A stretch of 64,000 bases of DNA from Sporosarcina sp. P34 (GCF_002743375.1 NZ_PDZC01000001.1:620001-684000), one strand, 5' to 3'; positions 54,276-62,532 are shown, counted from the first letter of the stretch. Numbers and translations: made by a program. The notes: generated by a model not told the origin, from the letters alone.

Positions 54276-55577
54276 TTACGTATTTCGTTGTTTGCCGAAC
54301 GTATCTAGTATATAACCAGCCACGGCTGCGACGAACGCTGGTACTGCCCAGCCGAGTCCATGTTCGAAAAATGGAATAACGTTTAACCATTCGGTAACGC
54401 GATCTGAACTGTACCCCGTGCTAGCAAATACTTCGTATAACGCAAAAACGAATGTGATAAATATAGATAGCCGATACATCATCTTTCCGCCACCCACAAC
54501 ATGTTGGGATAAGGAAAGAATGACGAGTACGATCGAGATCGGATAAATAAACACTAATAAAGGTATGGCCAAAGCTAATATAGCATTCAATCCTAAGTTA
54601 GATACAACCAAGGCGAATAATACGAAAATCGCGACATAGGTTTGGTAACTGAACTTCGGATATATTTCATTGAAGAACCTAGAACAAGCATTAATTAGAC
54701 CGACACATGTTGTTAAACAGGCTAGTATGACGATGATACCAAAGAGAAGTCCTCCGCCACTTGGGAATAACATGCTTGCGGCTGCAGTTAATACTTCCGC
54801 ACCGTTTCCAAACGATTGTTCTTTTGGAATGGCTTTACCAATCCATCCGAGTGAGAAATACACAACCGCCAAGCCAATACTAGCGATGAAGCCGGCGCCC
54901 AACGTGCCTTTAACAAGTTCTGACTTCGACCTCGAACCTTTATCTTTGAGCGCATTGATCACGACAATTCCAAACGCTAGCGCTGCGACAGCATCCATCG
55001 TGAAGTAGCCTTCTAAGAATCCATTGACAAATGGAGTGGATGCATAATCTTCTGCTGGAGCTGAAGATATGTTATCAAATTTGATAAACGCTTGGACAAC
55101 GAGCACGCCTAAAACCAACAGGAGAATAGGTGTTAAAAACTGGCCGATGCGATCGACGATTTTTTTAGGATTTAAGCTGATGTAGTAGGTTATACCGAAA
55201 AATACTAGAGAAAATAGTAGCAACGGTAAGTTGCCGTTCACTTCCACGACCTGTTTGAAGCCTAACTCATACGCAACATTGGAGGCTCTTGGAATACCAT
55301 AAAATGCTCCAATCGACATATAGATGATGACCGCAAAAATCATTCCGAACACTTTATGTACGCGGCTACCCATAGACAATAGCCCGTTATCAGACAAGGC
55401 GATCGCCAGAATAGCCATGAATGGTAGTAGAACGCCCGTGATGAGGAAGCCTACAATGGCGGGTACAAAATTAGTCCCTGATTCCAAGCCTAGAAATGGT
55501 GGGAAAATCAGATTTCCAGCTCCAAAGAATAAAGAGAAGAGCATGAATCCCGTGAATAGTATGTTTTTTTTACTCAC
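54276..55577 (-). CDS. brnQ: Branched-chain amino acid transporter (LIVCS family)
   Basis: A sodium- or proton-coupled importer of Leu, Ile and Val. The 433 residues have about 12 membrane helices, starting with the family signature FTGFMLFSLFFGAGNLIFPPFLG. GTG start at 55577, with AGGAGG seven bases upstream on the minus strand; a longer frame from 55625 lacks this. A T-box lies about 220 bases upstream, so transport is probably raised when a branched-chain tRNA is uncharged. It supplies substrate for bcd/bkd metabolism encoded elsewhere in this window. Confidence 0.93.
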   Translation of the reverse strand: MSKKNILFTGFMLFSLFFGAGNLIFPPFLGLESGTNFVPAIVGFLITGVLLPFMAILAIALSDNGLLSMGSRVHKVFGMIFAVIIYMSIGAFYGIPRASNVAYELGFKQVVEVNGNLPLLLFSLVFFGITYYISLNPKKIVDRIGQFLTPILLLVLGVLVVQAFIKFDNISSAPAEDYASTPFVNGFLEGYFTMDAVAALAFGIVVINALKDKGSRSKSELVKGTLGAGFIASIGLAVVYFSLGWIGKAIPKEQSFGNGAEVLTAAASMLFPSGGGLLFGIIVILACLTTCVGLINACSRFFNEIYPKFSYQTYVAIFVLFALVVSNLGLNAILALAIPLLVFIYPISIVLVILSLSQHVVGGGKMMYRLSIFITFVFALYEVFASTGYSSDRVTEWLNVIPFFEHGLGWAVPAFVAAVAGYILDTFGKQRNT

Positions 55578-55800
55578 TATAATACCTCCTGATGTTTTTG
55601 TGTGTAGAGTAAAATGAAAGTACATAATATATGTGTAATTGCATTTTGAATAGTAAGACTTCGCAAAATATAATGTGAATTATGTCGACTATTTCCCCAA
55701 CGTGGTTGAATGTATCTTACACATTTCATTGCGTAAGATCGTTTTGATCAATCGGGTGTTTTGTTCATATACCAATATCTCTCCTTTATTTTTGCGCATA

Positions 55801-56075
55801 AAAAACTCGCCCCCCAAATAGGGACGAGTTTTTACTCGCGGTACCACCTATGTTCCAAAAGCTTTGTAAACGATAAAAACGTTTCATTCTACTTCATCTT
55901 ACGCTTATATGTTTTCCATGTAACGTTGGAAATCCGGCAAAATTTACTATTTTCAACTTTGCATCTTAGAGATGATTTTCGGATATGCTCAGTCCATCGA
56001 CTCTCACCACATGTCGACTCTCTGGGGAACGAACTTCATACCGTACTCTTTCTCGTCACTGAATATTATATACTA
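55801..56075 (-). promoter_or_regulatory. T-box riboswitch of brnQ
   Basis: On the minus strand TAGGTGGTACCGCG (55837-55850) is the conserved T-box, followed by a terminator with AACTCG.CCC / GGG.CGAGTT arms and T5 (55801-55834). Stem I sequences with AGAGAGTCGAC and GAGAGTCGATGG are visible around 56000-56030. The amino-acid specifier is not certain; ATC (Ile) triplets occur in the right area. Confidence 0.88.
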
Positions 56076-56408
56076 CAATATAATTTAACAGACAACTATT
56101 AGAAAGGTCAATACCTTTTACTATATTCGGAATATTAGTATAATATGTTATTTTTTTAAGAGAATTCCTTCATCCAAGATGAGGAAAGACAGTGTTTTAT
56201 TGGCTGTAGCCTAGTGAGTGTTATTCGTTCTGAGACATCTATACCTATTCAGACCATCCACAGTATATTTAGTTGTCTGGAGACTCCATATGTTGTATAA
56301 GCGACAAAACCCAAGTTCTATTGGTGTTGAATATTTTCATTATGGTATAGAATTTGGTTGTAAGCAAATGAAGAACACGTGAAGTAGCGGTAACTCACTG
56401 TAATATGC
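56076..56408. other. Gene-free stretch upstream of the brnQ T-box
   Basis: About 330 AT-rich bases between the divergent brnQ leader and the gene remnant. It should contain the brnQ promoter near the T-box end. No ORF, hairpin or repeat stands out. Confidence 0.5.
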
Positions 56409-56632
56409 ATGCTCTGTAATGCAAACAATACAGGCGTGAAAATTGTAGGTGGACGTCCACTTGAAACGTATGTTGACGGATTAAAAAAGAGTTTGATGTG
56501 GAAGGATTACAACCAAAGCAACAGCCAGCACTTTCTAGCGTACTTGAAAAAGTATTTTCATCAAAACATTATCAAGCAAAAGAAATTCTAGGCGAAATCT
56601 ATTTTACAACTACTGAACCAAAAGGAGAATGA
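56409..56632 (+). pseudogene. 3' remnant of an unidentified gene, frameshifted
   Basis: Two frames join to give a continuous protein-like C-terminus: GVKIVGGRPLETYVDGLKK, then after an A6 run (56483-56488) that lacks one A, EFDVEGLQPKQQPAL and a tail ending YFTTTEPKGE at the TGA at 56632. The joined product is about 73 codons with no credible start or ribosome-binding site, so the 5' part has been lost. The family is not recognised. It abuts the YdhR-like gene, whose ribosome-binding site lies inside its last codons, as in an old operon. Confidence 0.6.
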
Positions 56633-56634
56633 AC

Positions 56635-56940
56635 ATGACATACGTCGTACAAGTCTATTTTACAATGAATGGACCATTCGGGGATGAAATGGCGGAAGCA
56701 TTTGCCGATTTAGCAACGAGTATCAATGAGGAAGAAGGATTCATTTGGAAAATTTGGACGGAAAATCCTGAAACAAATGAAGCCGGTGGAATTTACAGTT
56801 TCGAAACAAAGGAATCTGCCGAAAAGTATGTGGAAATGCACACGAAAAGATTGGCTAGCTTTGGGATTACAGACGTGAACGCCAAAATATTTGCAGTCAA
56901 TTCTACACTTACCGCGATTAACAAAGGTCCCGTAAAATAA
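56635..56940 (+). CDS. YdhR-like monooxygenase/ABM-fold protein
   Basis: A 101-residue dimeric alpha-beta-barrel type protein: YVVQVYFTMNGPFGDEMAEAFADLATSINEEEGFIWKIWTENPETNEAGGIYSFETKESAEKYVEMHTKRL is typical of the YdhR family. Related small monooxygenases oxidise aromatic or quinol compounds, but the substrate here is unknown. AAAGGAG stands seven bases before ATG 56635. Its neighbour is a pirin, which also acts on aromatic rings in some species. Confidence 0.82.
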   Translation: MTYVVQVYFTMNGPFGDEMAEAFADLATSINEEEGFIWKIWTENPETNEAGGIYSFETKESAEKYVEMHTKRLASFGITDVNAKIFAVNSTLTAINKGPVK

Positions 56941-56977
56941 ATCACTGGAAGTATAGGTATAGAAAGGAGGCGTTTTT

Positions 56978-57715
56978 TTGTTACAAAAACTTGCAGCAAG
57001 TAGTCACTTAAAGCCGTTTACTGGACCATTTAGCATTACACGGGTTCAACCAGGCAACATTCTTCAGGATGAAACGAAAGACACGGCGTTTGGACCATTA
57101 GCTATCATTGATCATGCCGTCATGAAAAAAGGTCTGACGATTCGAATGCATCAACACGTAAATGATGAAATTTTAAGTTACATTCGCTCAGGCGTCATGC
57201 ATCATAGAGATTCAGCGGGTTTTGAAGCAGCTATTGCACGAGGGACGCTCATGATGATGAATGCAGGAGCAGGCTTTTGGCATGAAGAAAAAGTGAAAGA
57301 AGATGAAGTAGAAATGCTTCAAATCTTCGTTCGACCGAATGAAACGGACCTTTTACCAGCCATTCAATTTCATGAAAAACCGATTGATCAACAGGATTGG
57401 TATGTCTTAGTTGGACCTGAAGGAAGCAAAGCGCCACTGTACGTCAGACAACAAGTCTATATACTAGACGCGCATCCGAAAGCGGGTGAAGTGCTAGACG
57501 TTCCAACATATACTGGGCTAACGCCTTTTCTATACGTAATGAATGGTGAGATTACGATGCAACATCTTACAATTAGCAAACAAGAAGCCGTAACGGATTT
57601 GGTCGATCCTCTCCCAGCTATCACCGCAAATGTAGACTCGAACCTCGTGTTGTTTTTTGTTGAGATGAATGCACCGATGTCTATGGACGGAACGATTAGT
57701 GGAGTAATGAGCTAA
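56978..57715 (+). CDS. Pirin-family bicupin protein
   Basis: A 245-residue cupin protein. The N-terminal cupin shows the metal-binding pattern IRMHQHVNDEILSYIRSGVMHHRDSAG (two His), with later GFWHEE providing His and Glu ligands; a second, decayed cupin follows. Some pirins are quercetin dioxygenases; others are redox regulators, so a function is not fixed. TTG start at 56978 after AGAAAGGAGG. Just 37 bases separate it from the YdhR-like gene, so co-transcription is likely. Confidence 0.85.
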   Translation: MLQKLAASSHLKPFTGPFSITRVQPGNILQDETKDTAFGPLAIIDHAVMKKGLTIRMHQHVNDEILSYIRSGVMHHRDSAGFEAAIARGTLMMMNAGAGFWHEEKVKEDEVEMLQIFVRPNETDLLPAIQFHEKPIDQQDWYVLVGPEGSKAPLYVRQQVYILDAHPKAGEVLDVPTYTGLTPFLYVMNGEITMQHLTISKQEAVTDLVDPLPAITANVDSNLVLFFVEMNAPMSMDGTISGVMS

Positions 57716-57744
57716 CGACCGTCGAACAGTAAAAAATTAAAGTG

Positions 57745-57774
57745 TTGACAATTGAAGTAGACTCGTGATATATT
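57745..57774 (+). promoter_or_regulatory. Probable promoter of the FMN-reductase gene
   Basis: TTGACA, 18-base spacer, TATATT. An MhqR-like operator begins one base further on, a position that fits repression at the start site. Confidence 0.6.
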
Positions 57775-57792
57775 TACAACGAATTCGAGATA
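57775..57792 (+). promoter_or_regulatory. MhqR-like operator 1
   Basis: TACAACGAATTCGAGATA compared with the B. subtilis MhqR palindrome, remembered as TATCTCGAATTCGAGATA: the right half is complete, the left half matches three of six. It overlaps the expected transcription start. Confidence 0.5.
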
Positions 57793-57854
57793 AGTTAATT
57801 AATTATAATTTTGGTTGAAGTTCAGATTCATACAACTTCATTTTTTTACGATAA

Positions 57855-57872
57855 TATCTCGAATTGGTATTA
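57855..57872 (+). promoter_or_regulatory. MhqR-like operator 2
   Basis: TATCTCGAATTGGTATTA: here the left half of the palindrome is complete and the right half decayed. It is 80 bases from operator 1. Confidence 0.45.
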
Positions 57873-57902
57873 AATTAATTCAGTTTAATTATAGGAGGTA
57901 TT

Positions 57903-58064
57903 TTGAACCGTATCATACATGATTACGTTACAGCTGTAACAAACTATGCGGGAAAACAGAGATTTTTGATTTCACTCTCTCTTAGATTACATCCGTCAAT
58001 AATGAAATCATCAGTGAAACCATTCGATACAGTAGGAAGCATACCTACAATCAATAAACAGTAG
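57903..58064 (+). CDS. Possible 53-residue leader ORF
   Basis: TTG at 57903 lies four bases behind a clear AGGAGG and the frame runs 53 codons to TAG at 58064. The product (start MNRIIHDYV, tail VGSIPTINKQ) has no recognised family and may be a remnant. It lies between the MhqR-like sites and the FMN-reductase gene, so it would be part of that transcript. Confidence 0.3.
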   Translation: MNRIIHDYVTAVTNYAGKQRFLISLSLRLHPSIMKSSVKPFDTVGSIPTINKQ

Positions 58065-58136
58065 TTGTGAGGAGTCGGAAGTGAAATGGGTTTTTTTAGT
58101 ACGTTTTTTGGAACAAAACAAGAGGAGGAAATGACT

Positions 58137-58682
58137 ATGACAACATTAAATATTGGTATTATTTTAGGATCCACACGCGAAGGACGCGTAAGTCCACAAG
58201 TCGGAGCATGGGTCAAAGACTTAGCAGATCAACGCGGAGATGCGAATTACACAGTGATCGATATCGCAGATTATACATTACCCCTTTTAGGTGAATCAGG
58301 TGGAGATGTATCAGGCGTACCGGCTTGGTCAGAAATTATCGCGAAACAAGATGGATTTGTATTCATCGTTCAAGAATACAATCATTCCATTTCCGCTGCA
58401 CTAAAAAATGCATTAGACTACCTTCGCGTAGAGTGGAACAACAAAGCAGCAGGTATCGTTTCATATGGTTCAGTAGGCGGAGCACGTGCCGCAGAACATT
58501 TGCGTGGTATATTAAGTGAATTATCCATAGCGCATGTTCGTGTTCATCCGGCATTATCCTTATTTACAGACTTCGAAAATGGGAAGGATTTCAAACCAGC
58601 TGCAGTGCAAGCCGCTTCAGTAGAGCAAATGTTAGACCAAGTAATCCCTTGGAGCACTGCGTTAAAAACCATACGCAAATAA
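58137..58682 (+). CDS. NADPH-dependent FMN reductase (flavodoxin-like, azoreductase-type)
   Basis: A 181-residue flavin oxidoreductase: NIGIILGSTREGRVSPQVGAWV (phosphate-binding loop GSTREGR), IVQEYNHSISAALKNALDYL and GIVSYGSVGGARAAEHLRG are characteristic of the NADPH-dependent FMN reductase family, which reduces quinones, azo dyes or flavins. I place the start at ATG 58137, eight bases behind AGAGGAGG. The frame also opens at 58086 (MGFFSTFFG...) with its own GGAG, which would add 17 residues. Upstream MhqR-like sites suggest induction by quinone-type electrophiles. Confidence 0.9.
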   Translation: MTTLNIGIILGSTREGRVSPQVGAWVKDLADQRGDANYTVIDIADYTLPLLGESGGDVSGVPAWSEIIAKQDGFVFIVQEYNHSISAALKNALDYLRVEWNNKAAGIVSYGSVGGARAAEHLRGILSELSIAHVRVHPALSLFTDFENGKDFKPAAVQAASVEQMLDQVIPWSTALKTIRK

Positions 58683-58768
58683 TGAACGAGTATATAGACC
58701 TTTGTAATGACCATATTAATAAAACGTTTGGCTAAAATGCTAATAATTTCGGATACCATCCAATTGGA

Positions 58769-58786
58769 TGTATGTAATTCGAGATA
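58769..58786 (+). promoter_or_regulatory. MhqR-like operator 3
   Basis: TGTATGTAATTCGAGATA: right half of the palindrome complete, located 46 bases before the yceI-like start codon. It shares TAATTCGAGATAA with its neighbours' sites. Confidence 0.45.
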
Positions 58787-58832
58787 ATTGCACTATATGA
58801 TGGCCTGAACACAAAAAAAGGAGAGTTTTAAC

Positions 58833-59357
58833 ATGACAAAATGGAATGTAGATGCAGCGCACTCAAACGTAGGTTTTTCAGTTCGACATATGATGGTATC
58901 CAATGTGAGAGGTAGTTTTACTGGGATTGAAGGTTCAGTTACTGGGGATCTAGACAATTTAACCGATGCGACAATCCACTTCGAGATTGATGTGAATACT
59001 ATCAATACACATAATGAAGATCGTGACAACCACCTTCGTTCAGCTGACTTTTTTGATGCAGAACAATATCCGCATATCACATTCGATTCGACTGAAATTG
59101 TGAAAACAGGTGAAGATGAATATGATGTAACAGGGAACTTGAAAGTGAAAGATGTTGCGAAGAAAACTACGTTTAATGTGACGCGTACAGGTGCTGGAAA
59201 AAACCCATGGGGTGTAGATGTAGTCGGTTTTGAGGCAGGGATAAAAATTTCTAGAAAAGAATATGGTTTAACTTGGAACCAAGCACTAGAAACAGGTGGC
59301 GTATTGGTAGGCGATGACATTAAAATCACAGTAGAACTTCAAGTGAATCCGGAATAA
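58833..59357 (+). CDS. YceI-family lipid-binding protein
   Basis: A 174-residue lipocalin-like barrel: WNVDAAHSNVGFSVRHMMVSNVRGSF at the start, DNHLRSADFFDAEQYPHITFDST in the middle and a late VGDDIKITVELQ are classic YceI landmarks. YceI proteins bind polyisoprenoid or amphipathic molecules such as ubiquinone precursors. There is no signal peptide, so it is cytosolic. Ribosome-binding site AAAGGAGAG. In several Firmicutes, YceI genes belong to electrophile or thiol-stress regulons; the operator upstream fits that. Confidence 0.9.
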   Translation: MTKWNVDAAHSNVGFSVRHMMVSNVRGSFTGIEGSVTGDLDNLTDATIHFEIDVNTINTHNEDRDNHLRSADFFDAEQYPHITFDSTEIVKTGEDEYDVTGNLKVKDVAKKTTFNVTRTGAGKNPWGVDVVGFEAGIKISRKEYGLTWNQALETGGVLVGDDIKITVELQVNPE

Positions 59358-59470
59358 CGCATGGCGAATTCTTATTGCGTAGGCGAAGATCGGCACCTTG
59401 TAAATGACCGACGTTTCTCACCGAAATGAGTTTCAGGCGTCTCATCAAGTAAATTATTTTTAAAAAGGTG

Positions 59471-59528
59471 TATCCTTATTCAAAAAGATCTCTATATAGC
59501 TAGTGAAGAGGCAAATAGCTGCCACTTA
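59471..59528 (+). repeat. Duplicated leader element, copy A
   Basis: Starts TATCCTTATTCAAAAAG and includes TCTCTATATAG and AGTGAAG. Over the first 38 bases it matches copy B at 34 positions. It ends in a GCT..CACTTA block able to pair with AGTGAAG. About 30 bases further on lies a winged-helix gene. Confidence 0.75.
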
Positions 59529-59554
59529 CAACTAGTTAGTAGGGGGATACTATC

Positions 59555-59908
59555 ATGCAAATGATCCATGAACCATTTCTGCAATTTCATCCACACACGG
59601 CGGCACAAATCGGACTCAATGAATCGATGTTCTTGCAACAAATCCATGAGCTGTCTTTCGGTCCTCATGATACGGTAGAAGGAACGCAGTGGGTGAGGAG
59701 GTCGTATAAAGAATGGCATAACGTGATGAGTTTCTGGTCAATGGCTACGATTATTCGAGCAATTCGAAAGTTGGAGAAGTCCGGTTATATTCGTTCTATG
59801 CGACAGAACTTCGGAGAAAAGATGTATCTCGTGGATTACGAAATCTGTGAGTCAAATGCAATATTTCTACTACAACCAGTGAGAGAAGAACTTTTGAACG
59901 TGAACTAA
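59555..59908 (+). CDS. Winged-helix protein, truncated paralogue of the next gene
   Basis: A 117-residue protein that corresponds only to the N-terminal DNA-binding half of the 274-residue gene at 60074: both share FLQQ(I/L)H, W(V)..(T/S)Y..W, a TI.R.I..LEK.GY(I/L) recognition region, and Y..DYE. It resembles the N-terminal domain of phage replisome organizers. The C-terminal domain is absent. The start follows TAGGGGGATACTATC. Probably derived from a phage or conjugative element; role unknown. Confidence 0.65.
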   Translation: MQMIHEPFLQFHPHTAAQIGLNESMFLQQIHELSFGPHDTVEGTQWVRRSYKEWHNVMSFWSMATIIRAIRKLEKSGYIRSMRQNFGEKMYLVDYEICESNAIFLLQPVREELLNVN

Positions 59909-59991
59909 TGTCTATTACAGGCGAGTGGAGGCTCTATGCTTCCGCTCTTTTTTCGTGCAGTTTTTTAGCGCAAAATTATTTTCAAAACGAG

Positions 59992-60049
59992 TATCCTTAT
60001 CCAAAAAGCTCTCTATATAGTAAGTGAAGTGGTGTATGGCTATCACTTA
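59992..60049 (+). repeat. Duplicated leader element, copy B
   Basis: Counterpart of copy A, 521 bases downstream. AAGTGA at 60022-60027 can pair with TCACTT at 60043-60048, forming a hairpin. Conservation of a leader, not just of coding sequence, suggests shared control of the two winged-helix genes. Confidence 0.75.
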
Positions 60050-60073
60050 CACGCAATGGAGGAGGAATTCAGT

Positions 60074-60898
60074 ATGAAGTTAGTAATCAATGAACAGCCA
60101 TTACAATTACTACCGTCTCTTGTGCATCTAGTCGGGTTACATGAGGCGTTATTTTTGCAGCAATTGCATTTCCATTTACTCATTTCTAAAAATATGCATG
60201 ATGGCCATCTATGGGTGTGTAAAACGTATGATCAATGGTTGGAAGAATTTTCGTTCATGTCACAAATGACGATCAAACGCACAATTTATAATTTGGAGAA
60301 ACAAGGATACCTTATTTCGACTTCTGAATACAACAAGATGAAAATCGATAAGACGAAATGGTACCGAATCGACTATACTCGATTGCCTGTAAGTGCGTTC
60401 GTACATGAGCAAGTCACTTGCTCAGAACCGCCACGTGCACCTGTCGAAGTTGAGCAAGTGCACGTGGCGGAATTGGGCAAGCCAATAACTAAAGAACTTA
60501 AAGAATCTTTAAAAATAAAGAATAAAGACCAAGTCGAGATGAATCTCGACGTCGCACGTCTTGTCATTAATTATCTGAATGAGAAAACCGGAAAGCAATT
60601 CAAAGCTACCTCAGCAGCTACTAAGAAGTTCATCGCTGGCAGAGTGAAAGAGGGCTATACACAACAGGATTTTATACACGTCATTGATCTCAAAGTATCC
60701 CAGTGGAATAATCATCCTGAATACCGTGCATACTTGCGTCCGTCGACGTTATTCAACCCGACGAACTTTGAAAACTATTTGAATGAACAACCAGCGAAGC
60801 CTATACAAACTACGCAAAACTACGTGCTACATTCTACTGAACTGGATTTTAGTCAAGGAGAAGATTTAGGGAATCTAGCGAGCGTAATGGAAAAATAA
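60074..60898 (+). CDS. Phage-type replication organizer with conserved phage C-terminal domain
   Basis: The 274 residues hold an N-terminal winged helix (about 1-100; VGLHEALFLQQLHFHLLIS, MTIKRTIYNLEKQGYLIST), a charged linker and a C-terminal domain VINYLNEKTGKQFKATSAATKKFIAGRVKEGYT...YLRPSTLFNPTNFENYL, matching the phage-replication C-terminal domain found with DnaD-like proteins (Phg_2220_C type). Such proteins load the host helicase at phage origins. I choose ATG at 60074 behind AGGAGGAATTC. No other phage gene is nearby, so it is a stray or domesticated gene. Confidence 0.78.
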   Translation: MKLVINEQPLQLLPSLVHLVGLHEALFLQQLHFHLLISKNMHDGHLWVCKTYDQWLEEFSFMSQMTIKRTIYNLEKQGYLISTSEYNKMKIDKTKWYRIDYTRLPVSAFVHEQVTCSEPPRAPVEVEQVHVAELGKPITKELKESLKIKNKDQVEMNLDVARLVINYLNEKTGKQFKATSAATKKFIAGRVKEGYTQQDFIHVIDLKVSQWNNHPEYRAYLRPSTLFNPTNFENYLNEQPAKPIQTTQNYVLHSTELDFSQGEDLGNLASVMEK

Positions 60899-60938
60899 AT
60901 CTTTTTAAAAAAGATCATCACTTTTGGATTCTGAATGA

Positions 60939-60984
60939 TTGACACACCGTTCATAAAAAAGCATGATAAGAGTAAATGAACGGT
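60939..60984 (+). promoter_or_regulatory. Promoter with dyad operator for the DHA2 exporter
   Basis: TTGACA (60939-60944), 17 bases, CATGAT. Two 9-base inverted arms, ACCGTTCAT (60946-60954) and ATGAACGGT (60976-60984), lie 30 bases apart, one in the spacer and one just after the -10. This layout suits a dimeric repressor of the TetR or MarR type; no regulator gene is adjacent. Confidence 0.65.
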
Positions 60985-61028
60985 AACTATACTGCCGAAT
61001 TCACGTGATCAACGAAAGAGGTTTTGAG

Positions 61029-62492
61029 ATGGAAGAACAGAAATACGAATACTTGGCGGATAACCCAAATAGTAAAGTACTGCCGATTATGTTGGCTCTC
61101 ATCATCGGTGCATTTTTCGCCATTTTGAATGAAACATTATTGAACATCGCACTCATTACACTGATGGATCAGTTTTCCATCACATTACCGACCGTTCAAT
61201 GGATGGCTACAGGCTTCATGCTCGTTATGGCAGTCGTCATCCCGATCTCGGCCTTACTAATACAATGGTTCACGACGAGGCAATTATTTCTCGGTACGAT
61301 GACCGTCTTCACGATAGGAACGATCGTGGCTGCGAGTGCTACGACATTTCCAATTCTATTAACAGGTCGACTGATTCAGGCTGTGGGAACAGGATTATTG
61401 ATGCCAATCATCTTCAACGTTTTCCTACTCATTTATCCACCACATAGACGCGGTAAGATTATGGGAATCATCGGGCTTGTCATTATGTTCGCACCAGCGA
61501 TTGGACCTACGTTATCAGGAGTGATTGTGGAATATCTCGGATGGCGCTATTTATTCATCCTTGTCATTCCATTTGCCTTATTTTCTATCGGATTCGGTTA
61601 TAAATATTTGATCAATATTACAGAAGTCACAAAACCAAAAATCGATTATATTTCATTGGTGTATTCATCGATTGGTTTCGGTTCACTCGTCTATGGATTT
61701 AGTTCGGTCGGTGAAAGCGCTAATGGATTTGCAAGTCCTCGCGTATTGTCGTTGATCGGTGTCGGTGTGATCGGAATCGCGCTTTTTGCAATGAGACAAC
61801 TTAAGTTGAAAGAGCCCGTCATGGATATGCGTGTGTTTCGGTACCCGATGTTCACGCACTCGGTCTTTCTGTTCCTAATTATTATTATGGCGATGTTCGC
61901 ATCCGAAATTATTTTACCTATCTATATGCAAGGACCGCTCGCACTGAGCGCAGCGACAGCAGGTTTGATCTTGCTGCCAGGAAGTATCTTAAACGGTATA
62001 ATGTCACCGTTCATGGGGTCATTATTTGATAAATTCGGTCCGCGTGTGCTGATGATACCCGCTACGATTGTGCTCAGTGGGACGATGTTCATGATGAGCC
62101 GATTGACGCTCGATACACCTATTTGGGTGGTGGTCACGAGTTATATCTTGCTGATGCTCAGTGTATCTGCGATTATGATGCCGGCTGAGACAAATGGATT
62201 GAATCAGTTGCCGAAACGGTTATATCCACACGGCACGGCAGTTATGTCGACGCTACAACCTGTTGCTGGAGCTATTGGAGTATCTGTATTTATTAGTATT
62301 ATGAATGCGAGACAATTGCACTTCCTAAAGAAATCTACGACGCCTGAAGATGCGTTAACTGCTGATTTGGCTCTCGTAGCCGGTGTGGAACTTGTGTACT
62401 TTATCGCATTCGCTATGTCGCTTGTGGCCGTTGTGCTGTCGTTTATCGTGTACCGTGCTACACCGCGAGAAGATATACAGGAAAGTAGTTAA
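61029..62492 (+). CDS. DHA2-family MFS multidrug exporter (EmrB/QacA type)
   Basis: A proton-driven efflux pump of 487 residues with about 14 membrane helices. Hallmarks: NETLLNIALITLMDQF (motif D1 region), PTVQWMATGFMLVMAVVIPISA, GRLIQAVGTGLLMPI and PAIGPTLSGVIVEYLGWRYLF (motif C for drug:H+ antiport). Substrate unpredictable. ATG 61029 is seven bases behind AAAGAGG; the earlier in-frame GTG at 61005 is less likely. Controlled from a promoter with an operator-like dyad. Confidence 0.9.
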   Translation: MEEQKYEYLADNPNSKVLPIMLALIIGAFFAILNETLLNIALITLMDQFSITLPTVQWMATGFMLVMAVVIPISALLIQWFTTRQLFLGTMTVFTIGTIVAASATTFPILLTGRLIQAVGTGLLMPIIFNVFLLIYPPHRRGKIMGIIGLVIMFAPAIGPTLSGVIVEYLGWRYLFILVIPFALFSIGFGYKYLINITEVTKPKIDYISLVYSSIGFGSLVYGFSSVGESANGFASPRVLSLIGVGVIGIALFAMRQLKLKEPVMDMRVFRYPMFTHSVFLFLIIIMAMFASEIILPIYMQGPLALSAATAGLILLPGSILNGIMSPFMGSLFDKFGPRVLMIPATIVLSGTMFMMSRLTLDTPIWVVVTSYILLMLSVSAIMMPAETNGLNQLPKRLYPHGTAVMSTLQPVAGAIGVSVFISIMNARQLHFLKKSTTPEDALTADLALVAGVELVYFIAFAMSLVAVVLSFIVYRATPREDIQESS

Positions 62493-62498
62493 TTGAAG

Positions 62499-62532
62499 AT
62501 CCTCAACCCTTGTCATAGGGTTGAGGATTTTT
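62499..62532 (+). terminator. Terminator after DHA2 exporter
   Basis: ATCCTCAACCCT and AGGGTTGAGGAT arms with a six-base loop and T4. Confidence 0.9.

Noticed and set aside
58086..58136. N-terminal extension of the FMN reductase (MGFFSTFFG...)
   Set aside because: A much better ribosome-binding site lies immediately before the internal ATG at 58137 and family alignment begins there; it remains a possible alternative start.
59555..60898. Prophage
   Set aside because: Only two replication-type genes are present; no integrase, structural, lysis or attachment-site sequence was found.
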